Positions 10,865 through 21,800 of a stretch of DNA of 64,000 nucleotides are shown here, piece by piece. Each line of letters opens with the position of its first letter. Position 1 is the first letter of the stretch. Made by a program: the position numbers and the translations under genes. The notes under the pieces are model-generated. The model was not told the origin of the DNA and made no database searches. It saw nothing but the letters and a program-made list of their open reading frames with translations. Source of the stretch: Brachionus manjavacas (taxonomy: Eukaryota; Rotifera; Eurotatoria; Ploima; Brachionidae); contig JAHQIY010000016.1 in assembly GCA_019054805.1 (NCBI GenBank), forward strand, positions 1,860,001 through 1,924,000, written 5' to 3'.

Positions 10865-12443
10865 TTTTTCTGACACTTTATGTTCTAAAAATCCGAATAG
10901 ATTTATTTTTTAATATCCTTTAGCAATTGCTTTTATACCGAAAAAAAGACCTAGGAAAATATCTAGCATATAACCCTAATAAGCATAATTTTTTAATAAA
11001 CACTACGTTTGTTAAATGTTACCTCCTTTTGAGTCTATTTTATGCGCATTTAACAAAGCTTAAAATTTGAAAACAATTTAAATATTATTCAATTATGCTT
11101 TTCAAAAATCGTATCACTTTTTCACAACGTGATGAACTAATTTTACAAGCATTTGCATTCTAGACAATTATTTTTTTATAATAATTTCTATTTTTATTGT
11201 ATAAACTAATATTGCGTTTATTTAAGTTCTTTTGAGTTTCTATACAAAATCATGAATTGAGAGAATGATTATCGGATCACGTTGATCGGCATAATATTTT
11301 TCGATCTGTTTTACAGTTTAAAGTCTAATTTAAAATTATTAATTGACATTTTTTTTTTCAAATAAATTTTTGTAGATAAATTTATTGGTAATTCAATTTT
11401 TTTTTATCTTAAATTTTTGTAAATATTAACTCTGCACTGCAACATTTTAAAATGTTCTCTTTGTAAATGAAATAATTAAAAAAGAGTTAGAATACAAAAT
11501 TAAAAAAAAATATTCTTTTAGCTTACTTTTTAAAGAAAAAAAGATTTTTTATTATAAAAATTCAAATTTTATTTAAAGAGATAAAAATACAAGTCATAAC
11601 AAAACAATTAAAAGAGTTTAATTTTTTTCAAATCTAAGCTAAAGTTTGGCTTTTGGCAAATCAATTTTCTACCGATTGCCATATTTTCTTCAAACCATAT
11701 CAAGAATTCGACTTAAAATTTAATTATAAACTTCATAATTTTAAAAATTAACAATGCTTTAAAAAATATATTGAGATCTTGAAAAAAAGATAACCTTTAG
11801 CTACGAAATATGAGATGTAAAATATTTATGGTCCAATTTATATATTTTCAAGTTGATTCTTTTAGAGGTCATTTTAATTTTAAAAAAGGGTCAATTAATG
11901 AAAAATGAATGATAAATTATGTCGGAGAAATTTAATAAAGATAAAATTTTATATTTTGAAGAATTTATCTAAAACTACAATTAGTTTTTTATGGATAGAG
12001 ATAACTTAAAACTTAAAAAACATGGGAAAAATGCGTGGATTAAAATTTGTCTTTAAAAAAAAGACGCCAAAATATTTTTAAAAAATGCATTAACTTAATA
12101 GAAGTAGAATATGATATTTTATCAAAAATGAGATTAAAAATTATCCTAGACAAAGTTTACCACATTTCGATTATACACGATAAAGAAAAACTATTTAAAC
12201 AAATTGAAAAACCTTTAATTAAAAAAATATAATAAAGAATATGCTATTTGCCATTTTCTTTTAAAAAAGTCACTCAGTAAGCATATGATTTATTAATTTT
12301 AAGTCAGCATTTGTAAATATAAGATAAAAAGTATAAAAAGAAAATGAATATATAAAAAAACTATTGAAATTTACTTTTAATATATAGAGAATAAAGACTA
12401 AAATAGATTTTTTTAAGAAGATTAAAAATTAAATATAACCAAG
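10865..12443. promoter_or_regulatory. Spacer between the head-to-head glutamine synthetase genes
   Basis: This 1.58-kb AT-rich spacer is not itself palindromic and must hold the promoters of both copies. Upstream sequences of the two ATGs are unrelated: copy 1 has tttttag plus a short leader, while copy 2 has an AG directly before ATG. A 61-codon open frame at 12047-12232 is lysine-rich and unsupported. No known element is recognised. Confidence 0.55.
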
Positions 12444-13559
12444 ATGACATCAAATCCAATGCTAGCCAATCCGTCCGCCACGGACAAAAATGTATTGAAG
12501 AAGTACTTGGACTTGCCTCAACCAAATGATAAAGTTTTGGCCACATATATTTGGATAGATGGTACAGGAGAGAATCTAAGATCTAAAATAATGACAGTTG
12601 ATTTTACACCAAAAGAAGCAAGTGAATTGCCATGGTGGAACTATGATGGTTCATCAACATACCAAGCCGAAGGATCAAATTCAGATGTTTACCTAAAACC
12701 AGTGTCAATTTTCAAAGATCCATTTCTTCTAGGTCAAAATATCCTGGTAATGTGTGAAACATACAAATATGACAAGACACCGACAGCAACAAACAAGAGA
12801 GCTTCGTGTTTAGATGCCATGGTTAAAGCCAAAGATAACGAACCTTGGTTCGGCATTGAACAAGAATACAGTTTGATGGACAGAGATGGTTGGCCTTTTG
12901 GCTGGCCAAAACCACATGGCTATCCTCAACCACAAGGTCCGTACTATTGCTCAGTGGGAGCTGATAGATCGTATGGTCGTGATGTAGTGGACGCTCACTA
13001 CAAGGCTTGTTTGTACGCTGGAGTGAAAATATGTGGAATAAATGGCGAAGTGATGCCGTCTCAATGGGAATTTCAAGTGGGACCATGTGAAGGCATCAAT
13101 GCTGGTGACCATTTGTGGATGGGCAGATACATTTTGCACAGAGTGGCCGAAGAGTTCGGAATAGTGGTCACATTTGACCCTAAGCCGATCACTGGCAATT
13201 GGAATGGAGCTGGTGCACACACAAACTATTCGACTAAAGAAATGAGAGAAGAAGGAGGCATCAAAGTAATTGAAGAAGCAATTGAAAAGTTAGCCAAAAG
13301 ACACGAGAAACACATCCAAGTGTATGATCCAAAAGGAGGATTGGACAACAGTCGACGTTTGACTGGACATCATGAGACATCGTCTATTGCTGAATTTAGT
13401 GCTGGTGTTGCCAACAGAGGATGCAGTATTCGCATACCGAGAAGTGTAGGCGAAGAAAAGAAAGGCTACTTGGAAGATAGACGACCTGCATCTAATTGTG
13501 ATCCCTATTCAGTTACTGAAATGCTTGTTCGAACCACTGTTTTAAATGAAACTGATTAA
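12444..13559 (+). CDS. GS: Glutamine synthetase, copy 2
   Basis: Second complete copy of the type II glutamine synthetase, 371 aa, with the same active-site blocks as copy 1 ([35 protein letters not shown]). The start is the ATG directly after accaag, matching the usual animal N-terminus. It is intronless; AATAAA lies at 13657-13662. Near-perfect DNA identity, including silent sites, means either a very recent duplication or ongoing gene conversion between the arms. The different 5' flank implies independent control of the same enzyme. Confidence 0.97.
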   Translation: MTSNPMLANPSATDKNVLKKYLDLPQPNDKVLATYIWIDGTGENLRSKIMTVDFTPKEASELPWWNYDGSSTYQAEGSNSDVYLKPVSIFKDPFLLGQNILVMCETYKYDKTPTATNKRASCLDAMVKAKDNEPWFGIEQEYSLMDRDGWPFGWPKPHGYPQPQGPYYCSVGADRSYGRDVVDAHYKACLYAGVKICGINGEVMPSQWEFQVGPCEGINAGDHLWMGRYILHRVAEEFGIVVTFDPKPITGNWNGAGAHTNYSTKEMREEGGIKVIEEAIEKLAKRHEKHIQVYDPKGGLDNSRRLTGHHETSSIAEFSAGVANRGCSIRIPRSVGEEKKGYLEDRRPASNCDPYSVTEMLVRTTVLNETD

Positions 13560-13772
13560 TTACCTTACGATAAAATGTTTATTTTTAAATTTTGTATTTT
13601 AAATTGTTTTTTTTTCTTTTAATTTATTGTGTTTACAAGGATAGATCAAAATTTTTAATAAAAATTTTTGAAATTGTTAAAATTGTTTTTTCCCAAATTT
13701 TAAATTGAACATTTATTTGTGTTATTTTAAGAGTTATATTTATTAAAAATTATAATAATAATATTAATATTA
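12444..13772 (+). repeat. Right arm of the 1.33-kb inverted duplication
   Basis: Matches the reverse complement of 9535-10864. Identity runs from the start codon through the stop and about 210 bp of 3' flank, ending in an AT-rich run near 13772. A point change (aagag versus aaggg) and small poly-T length differences are visible in the 3' flank. Confidence 0.95.
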
Positions 13773-14320
13773 TTTGTTAATATACAGGGCATTTTTTCTT
13801 AAATTATTTTCAAATCAATTTAACTTAGTAATTACATAATTTTTATTTTAAAATAAATACTTTCTTAAATTTCATTCATTTAGAATGTAAATAAATGAAG
13901 CTTTAATTAGCCCTAAGAATAAAGACACTTTCCGGCTCACTCACTCTAAATGTAGTATAATTAGACTTAAATTTCTAAAAAATTCTTTAATTTGAGAAAT
14001 AATTTTTACAATAAAATGATTAATTTTGCTTTTAATCTTGTATTACTTGATTATGGTAAATAGAGTAGGAAATATTATTTTTTGTTCTTGATTTTTTTTC
14101 AATCTTGTTTTTCTTTTCATATTTAGGAAAGAAAATAATTATTTTTTAAATTTACTTTTATTTTTTTTTGGACCTAGATTTTTTTAATCTTTTTAGTTAA
14201 TTTTTGGATCTTTCGAGACTAAAAATATGACTTCTCCCCCAATTCATTAATTTATTTTAAGTATAAATTTAATTTTTTTTTCAATTTCCAAAAAAAAACT
14301 TAAAATTTTTTATAAAAAAA
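13773..14320. other. Intergenic region before NOL12
   Basis: AT-rich, no gene recognised. It includes the unduplicated flank of the glutamine synthetase repeat and the 5' region of the next gene. Confidence 0.5.
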
Positions 14321-15002
14321 ATGGCTAAAAGCAGAATCAAGAACACCAAGACTCAGATTGTTTTCAATGAAGAAGAACGAGCGTAACTTCAATAATATTA
14401 ATTTTAATTTTGTTTTCTTTTTACCTTTTTTCATAGTAATTATTTACTTGGTTTCCGCAAGAGAAAACAAGAAAGAAAGAAAAAAGCTAGAGAAGAGCTT
14501 GACCAGACCATCCGTAAAGAAAAAAAACGCCAAAAAGAGCTTGTAGGATCGAAATTTAAATTCTCAAATTTTAATTTTTTTCTTTTAGAAAGCTCAGTCA
14601 ATACTTGACGAGCGCAAAAAGGCCGGTCTTCCATTATTCAACGATAAAGTGATAGTTTCAAGTCGTGATGTGATCGACACTGGTGATAATGAGATCATAA
14701 TCAGTGATTTTTCCAGCTCAAAACCAATCTCGCTTCCTGACGAAGGGCAAAATTTGACTCATTCTGAAAAGACAGATGCAGAAATAAATCAAGTAAAGGT
14801 AAAAGCATCCAAAGAATGTTCTTTAATTAATGAACGCTTGACAAAATTGGAAAAACACAAACGTGCAGTTGAACTGTCGAACACAAAAGCTAAAAAAAAT
14901 TACCTCAAATCGAGAAAAAATTCAAAAAATTCAAAATCTGCCAAAAAATTTAACATCAACAAGACAAAGCAAAAGAAAAAAATTAAAAATTCTAAAAAAT
15001 AA
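14321..15002 (+). CDS. NOL12: Nucleolar protein 12 / RRP17 family
   Basis: Small basic nucleolar RNA-binding protein of the NOL12 (yeast Rrp17, fly Viriato) family, which acts in ribosomal RNA processing. Three exons: 14321-14382, 14437-14542, 14589-15002, with introns of 54 and 46 bp, GT-AG and in frame; the protein is 193 aa. The family core is clear: IVFNEEERANYLLGFRKRK then QERKKKAREEL, equivalent to the FDEEKRREYLTGFHKRK block of human NOL12. The C-terminus is lysine-rich. The stop codon overlaps an AATAAA (14998-15003), leaving only 142 bp to the MTTP start codon. Assignment rests on the core motif; the C-terminal half is not conserved. Confidence 0.85.
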
Positions 15003-15115
15003 AATGTCTAAAAAATACTTGTTTTATCAATTAATCTATTCTTATCTAAGACCACTATCTAAACCCTCTCTTATCTCTTCCATTTTAAGTGAACAAGAAT
15101 ACATTTTAATTTTAG

Positions 15116-15121
15116 TTTTAG
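15116..15121 (+). promoter_or_regulatory. Splice-acceptor-like site upstream of MTTP start
   Basis: The sequence gttttag lies 24 bp before the MTTP ATG with no matching upstream coding exon. In a tightly packed gene pair this is what a trans-splice acceptor would look like. A cis-spliced non-coding leader is the alternative. Confidence 0.35.
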
Positions 15122-15144
15122 AATATTGTACACGTAAATTCAAA

Positions 15145-17988
15145 ATGAATTCCGAGTACTTCATTGTGGTTGTTTGGTCCATTTTGGCCCAGCATAACGC
15201 TGCTTTCCAGCCTGGCTTTGACTACGTTTACCAATTTGAATCAAAACTCGAGCAAAAGTCTCAGGATATAAGTCTTAATTATTCCTCTAAATTGGATCTT
15301 TTGGTACAAAAAAATAATCATGTGGTTGTTTTAAAAGTGGTTGGTGTTGACGGAAATTTTGGCTTCACCGAAACACTGGTTAAAAATTTACTCGAATATC
15401 CCATCAGTTTTGAATACGAAAATGGTTCTTTGAAAAACACCATCTTAGTTGCTGAAAATGATTCACAAGCATCGATTTGGTTGAAAAAAAGTGTGTTAAA
15501 TATGTTCGATTTTGGCATTGACCAAACAAAAAAAGTTTGTTAATTAAATTTTATGTTAACATTTTTTATCTTCTCTATCAGGATGATTTTTTTGCTCGAT
15601 GTGACACTAGCACCAAAGTTTTGGCCAATGACTCAGATATTCTGCATTTGAAAAGATACAAATTTAATTGTGAAAATAATTTTAGACTAAAAGGTCAATA
15701 TTTACGTGATCAAAAAGTAAATTATTAAATTCAAATAAATTTTTATTAATTTTTACATTTTTTGCTCCAAGATATTGAATACTAAAATTGATAGAAATAT
15801 CAAATCGGAAGTAATAATGATCAAAAGTTGTCTTAACAGCTCGACAAGTGTAGAAAATGTGCAAATTTTTAATGAGTTAAATCCGAGTGTTTCGAATCTC
15901 ATTAAAATTGAGTAAAATAATTAATGATTAAAAAGAACAAAAATTATTAAACATTTTTAGAAATTCTCTAATTTTATCTTCAATTGAAAAGACAAACTCA
16001 AATTTTGATATAAATCAACTACAAATTGAACGAGATGTGACAAATTTGATTTATGAAGCTATGAATTATGATGCTAAAATATCTGGTTTGTCCCATGACC
16101 CGGAAGAAAAGACAAAAATTGAGAAATTTTTTGAGAAAGAATTAAAAAAGACTGTCAAAGCTCTTAAACTAGGTACACTAGAAACTAGTGAAACATTTCT
16201 GAACACCATAAAACAAATTAGGAAGTACTTACACTCAAATGCTAAACTATTAGATAAAATATTTAGAGATTCGACAAAAAAACAAAAAAATTTCAAATTT
16301 CTACTTGAAGCATACCTATCAAGTGGGGTTGATGCAGCTCTTAGCTCGGTTAGCAAAGCTTTGGACATCGAAAATCTAAAAACTGATGACAAAATCTTGG
16401 GCGAAAAAGAGTCTAAATTAATCGAACAATTTCTATTCTATAGTTCATTAATGAGTCATCGAAACCACAGAGCAAATCACTTGATCCGGATTATCAATTC
16501 AAACTGGAACAAATTAACTCTCTTTGACATCAGAGATAAGTCCATTCTGGCCCTTGGATATCATAGTGACCATAAATATTTGGAAGAAGCTAGAAGTCAA
16601 ATTTTGCTTTGCAAAAGCGAAGCATGTATAGTCACCTTACTGGAGTCAGTCAGGAACTCAAAATCTGATCAAATTGAAGAACTCTTTTTGGAAAGAATAA
16701 TTTCCAATTGTTCAAAACAGCCGGCAGTTTGCCTTATTTCAATTAAAGCTCTTAATTATCTAGACATTGAGATGAGAAAGGACATTTTTTTTCTTCTATT
16801 CGAAATTTTTTCTTCAAATACTCTGGATAAAGACATCCGAATTGAAGCACTCAATGTTCTTGTTGATAAATACCCAAATGAAATGGCTGAAAACGAAGCT
16901 GTTTTTAAAAATTTTATTCATACAATTCAGCTGGAGATAAAAAAGAATCAAAAAACTAATGAATTTTTGATTTTCATTCAAAAATTAATTTTTAACAAGC
17001 CAAATTTGAGGCAAAAATTAATCCATCATTTGAACCAAAGTTCGCTGGTAAATTTTTTTGATTTTCTAGTCCAAAATGGATTTAGTAATTCAATGAGCAG
17101 TTCGATCAAATCGTATCCGAGTGGAATTTTAGGATACAACTTAAATCAGCTGATGAGTGATGACGGCTATTTGAGAAATTTTGACTTTTCAGTGTCATTT
17201 AAGCAAAACAATAGTTCAAGACTTGATTTCTTAAAAGTAAGATAAAATTTATTTGATGAGAAAAAATAAAATAACAATTTTTGAGGTTGAATTATATGCA
17301 GATAATTTGAGCTCTTTTTCAGCAAAGCTTAAGCAAAAAAAAAAAGATAGAAAAGATCCGACAAGCTCTCTTCATTTGAGCATTATGGGTCAAAAGCTCA
17401 AGATTGTCGAGCTGTTCAAAGGATACGCTTCGATGATATCGATGCTCTGGGCTTTACCAACATCGCCAACTTCATTGTTTAACTCGAATTTTTTGGTCAA
17501 TGATCAAATCGAATACATTTTCTTGTCTAATGGAATGAGTTTACGAATAGAAAACATAGGCACTTTGGGTATAGATATCGAGGGTGTTACTGATGTTAGC
17601 TTGTGGAACCAATATGCCAAGATAAATCTTAAAACACGAGCTAGCTTCATAAATGAACAAAATTTGATTTTGATCAACAATTTTAATATTTTAAATACTG
17701 TTCAAACAAGCTTGAAAACTCAATTTTTAGTCGATTTCGACATGAACACGGATTTTAATCACGATCCGTACAAATTATGTGTGAAAATGTCACAGAACAA
17801 ATTTAATATCAGGTTAATATTATCTTTTATTAAAATTAAATAAATAATTTGAATAAGTTTTATTCTAATCAAGGGAGTCGAGTAAAGTTTTAGATGGTGA
17901 AAAGAAAATTTTACAAGAGATTAACAAAATTTTGCCAATACATGGATCTGGTTTCATGTTCTCAAGAGAAACTGTCAAGTTTTGCTGA
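15145..17988 (+). CDS. MTTP: Microsomal triglyceride transfer protein, large subunit
   Basis: Large lipid transfer protein family member that loads lipid onto apolipoproteins in the endoplasmic reticulum, normally as a heterodimer with protein disulfide isomerase. Six exons: 15145-15534, 15582-15716, 15772-15911, 15961-17236, 17286-17812, 17874-17988; introns are 47-61 bp; phases close. The product is 860 aa (human 894). A signal peptide (about residues 1-21) precedes FQPGFDYVYQFES, the start of the N-terminal beta-barrel. Exon 4 holds the helical domain (HRANHLIRIINSNW, LALGYHSDHKYLEEA). Exon 5 matches the lipid-cavity sheets (SLHLSIMGQKLKIVELFKGYAS region, DVSLWNQYAK). MTTP is preferred over vitellogenin or apolipophorin because the protein ends after this module with no von Willebrand domain. 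It is convergent with the reeler gene, whose stop is 67 bp away. Confidence 0.9.
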
Positions 17989-18054
17989 TTTTTAGAATAG
18001 ATTTTATAATATGATAATTAATAAAAATAAAAAAAACAAATAAATATAAATTTT

Positions 18055-18738
18055 TTAATTTAATTGAGTTAATTTATAAGACTTGAGCATCATTTGTGAT
18101 GAAACATTGTAGTAAATTTTCTTAAAACTTTGAACAATCGTCGCCCTTAAAAATTAAAATTAAATTAAATTTAACTTTGAGGAAAATTTTTTTTCTAAAA
18201 AAAAATACACGAATTTGACTCGATTTAATTTTCGACTGTATGGAGGAACCCAAGTGAATGTTACTCCTTGAAAATAGCGCTTGGATAGATCATCATCATG
18301 CCAATTATGAGTAACAGCACTCTAAGAATTAAAATTAATAAGATAGCTTTTTTAATTAATTAATTTTGCTACATCTGAAAATCCGAAGCAGTCAATTGTT
18401 TTAGAGTTGGGAACTTTAGTTTGCCATTTACCGATCGCCTTTCCGTCCCATCTACCTCTGGCCTGAATAAGAAAACCCTTAAATCGAGTCATTTCCGGTG
18501 ATATGATGCTGACTAAACATAAAACTAAAGCTATTTTAATTTAACCAGAACTTTTACCATCAAATCCTCCACTTGAATTATTCGGCAAATAAATAATTTG
18601 GTATGGTGGTTGATCATCTAACGGTGAAGCTCCGTGTCCAGGCATCATTTTGTCGCATTGCTGCAAAGGCGCTCCATTTGGATACAGATAAACGTAATTA
18701 CATAAATTCAAAGCAACAAATAAAATCAAAATTTTCAT
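18055..18738 (-). CDS. Secreted reeler-domain protein
   Basis: Small secreted protein consisting of a signal peptide and one reeler (Reelin N-terminal type) domain, as in insect defense proteins and the N-terminus of F-spondin. Exons: 18738-18558, 18512-18373, 18321-18209, 18145-18055, introns 45-63 bp, all in frame; 174 aa. Visible features: signal MKILILFVALNLCNYVYL, then YPNGAPLQQCDKMMPGHG (the hallmark start of reeler domains), FKGFLIQARG in strand 4, AVTHNWHDDDLSK, VTFTWVPP, and VKFVATIVQSF at the end. Role unknown; relatives bind microbial surfaces or matrix. The 3' end faces MTTP closely. Confidence 0.9.
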
Positions 18739-18875
18739 TTTTATTTTCTAAACTAAATTTTTCAGTTTAACATATGAAATAACAAAAAGAAAATAAAAAA
18801 ATTTTACACGCTTTTTTATTAAATAAATTTTTGCTTTTTTCTTAAAAAAAAAATCAAAGAAATTATAACAATTAA

Positions 18876-21800
18876 TTAATCGTCATTTTGAAGAATCATG
18901 CAGGCACCTCTGAGCACCCAAAATTCTGGATCTTCTTTACACTTTAAATCAATTGATGTGACATAATTTTTGGCTTGGTCTGTTGAATTTCCCGCTCGCA
19001 CCGAATTACGGTAAACGGGACATTTATATTTGTAATTTTTTTCTTTCATCTCGGTGACATTTTCTTCTTGTTCGCTTTTCTTTTAAGAAAAAAAATAAAA
19101 AAAATTTAATTTTGTGTTTTGCTTCAAATGTCAAACCTTGGTTAATTTGCACAAAAAATGAGGCAATCGAGTGAACCGAATCGGTGAGTCTAATAGAATT
19201 TTTTGATCTCGATCCCATTTTCCACCATCAATGAAAAATCCATGAATAAGTATTCCATCTTGGTCCAAATTGAATCTTGTTTCGTTCGGATCGAACAGAC
19301 ATTCGACATTTGTTCCACTTTCATCATAGATATCATTCTGAATATCGTATTTGAATTCGATGGAGTCGATTGATGTATGATATTTTCTAGCGTAGTTTTG
19401 GGATATTGCGGCAAGTAGTCCTTGTGGGTAGAAAAAACCAGAAATCCAAAGTGAATATGGATTTCTGTTGTGAAGCAAATCTTCAACGAATAGGATTGTG
19501 TTTCTGGTCCAAAGGGAAAAAAATTGGCTTCGTTTGTGCAAATTTTTGATCCAGGAAGCCAAGGGTTTGAGTGACGGATAAGCATACGAGTCCCATGCTT
19601 GTGGAACTTTTTGCATCAAAAAAGAATAAAAAATGCTCTCTGCTTTTTTTGATATCATAATTTCGCCACGGATGGCCCTTACCAATTCTGCTATTGATTT
19701 GGCAATAACACTGAGTAAGTTATTGTAGCGTTGTATCTCTTGCCGTAGGATAGTGTTCATTGCTGAATTTTCATAAAACGAATCGGACAATTTTTCCGAC
19801 AATTTTTCAAGAGCTTCATCAAAAGTTATATGTTTTCCTTTAAAACCGGTAAAATTCGGTTCTATCTGCAATGGAAGAGTAGATGTGATGTCATTGCAAA
19901 TTTTTAGTATGATATCATTTTCATTATTTGAATCACTTTAAAAATAAAAATATTAAATTAATAATTAAAAAATTATTTTAAATTAATAGCGCTTATTAGA
20001 AAAGAAATTACTCAATTTGGGAACTAGCAGCTTGGAGAGGTTCCATGCACAAAATTGATGAAATCAAAAACTCAGCTTGAGTAGCTCGAAGCATTTTTTC
20101 AGCATAATCGTTCATTCCAAAAATTGATGGATCATCTTCATCAGGCAATTGATCAATGAACTCAATTAGACCAGAATGGTCAATTATTCGCGCAGGAGCT
20201 TTATAGCTCTGATGATCACCGTAAAAATAGACATCCTGAACTGCTTTTTCACTAAAAAATTTGCTTAAAATACTCAAGAGACATCGACGATCATAGTCAT
20301 CAGTCACTCTTCCTCCATAGATTACCTCACCAGTAATGTATTTTAACACGTTAAATGGCACAGTGCTTGGCGAGATTGACAAAATGGACTGTAACTGAAG
20401 AATGGCAACTTCTAGATCCGAGTTGTTGAACTCGTAGGGTAAATTCCAGCCCAAAGGACCGAATTTTTTTCTCTCATGAATTAACGCATGAATGAATCCA
20501 AGATTGAATAAAAGACGTTTCCAATGAGGTCCGTATTCTTGACTTTCCATTATTCGCTTGTTAACATAGCCACCTTGGCCAAAGTTTTGCTTAAGGTTGT
20601 TTTTTAACCCTGCCGGAGATTCAATAGTCATTTTAATTCCTGATTTTAAAAGCATTATTGGAAATGAGGGATCTGGTTTTGAACTCAGGAATAAACGAAA
20701 GTGTTTGTCAATTTCTGTTCCGGTTCGTGTAAAACTAAATTTTTTTATAATTAATAAATTATTTGTCATATAAGATATTCTTGTTTGCAGCATCTTTAAG
20801 AAGATTATTTGAATGCTTTTTTAATTCAAGCGGTAATTTTCAATAAATCAATTTAAAAAAATTAAAAATTTCCAAAGATAAGCAAAATTACGATAGATCT
20901 ATTTTATCTTATTTTTATCAATTTTAAAATTCTCAATGCCAAAAAAATTTTATGTATAAAATTGACATTTTTTTTAATGAAGAAATTAATTAAATTAACA
21001 ATTGCAGTCAAAATGAAGTAATTTTAAAATGCAGGTAAGGAAAATTTTATGTAAAATTACAAATAATAATAATTTGACAATTAGTTTTAAAAAAAATTCG
21101 GTGAATTTAATTTGAAATACCAAGAAGAAAAATTTAATATTAATAATTTAATTTAAATATAAATTTAATAATTTGATTTATCTTTTAAAAAAAATCGAAA
21201 AATAAAATAGTTAAATGCGTTTTATACAAAAAATATTCACAAATATTTGAAATAATTTAAAAGAAATTTTTGAATAATTGCTAAAAATGAGAAAGAATAA
21301 GCTCTTCTAGTTTTAATTGAATTTATTTTTTCGAAATTCTTCATTTTTACATCTTACCAAAATTTGCGTAATTTCTCATAATAGCGAAAATCGCATCAAA
21401 AAAATAACAATCACTTCTAATAAAAAATTCTTAAGTTTAAATTTAATTCTTGAAGCGATCAGTCTCCGAATTTCTTTGAAAACAAAACTAATCAATAGCT
21501 AGACTTATTCTGTTACTCTTAGTTTACAACTGTCTTTTAAAATATCAATTAATTAATTTATTTTAAAAAAAGTTTTAGTTTAAAGACTTTTTTTTGTTGG
21601 ATTTAATTTTTTTGAATAAAGTATTATTCTATTCATTAAGATGCTGAAAAAAAGGGCAAATTGAAGTTTGAGATAAAGATCAAAAGATTAAAATATATAA
21701 TGAATTTTTTTTTAATGATAGAGAAAAAAAAAATTTTCTCAAGTAATTACTTGACATGATATGTCAAGTTTTTTTTCCAAAATCTAAAATCTTAAAATAT

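Noticed and set aside
12047-12232. 61-codon lysine-rich frame between the glutamine synthetase copies
   Set aside because: Composition is that of translated AT-rich DNA; no homology or splice context.
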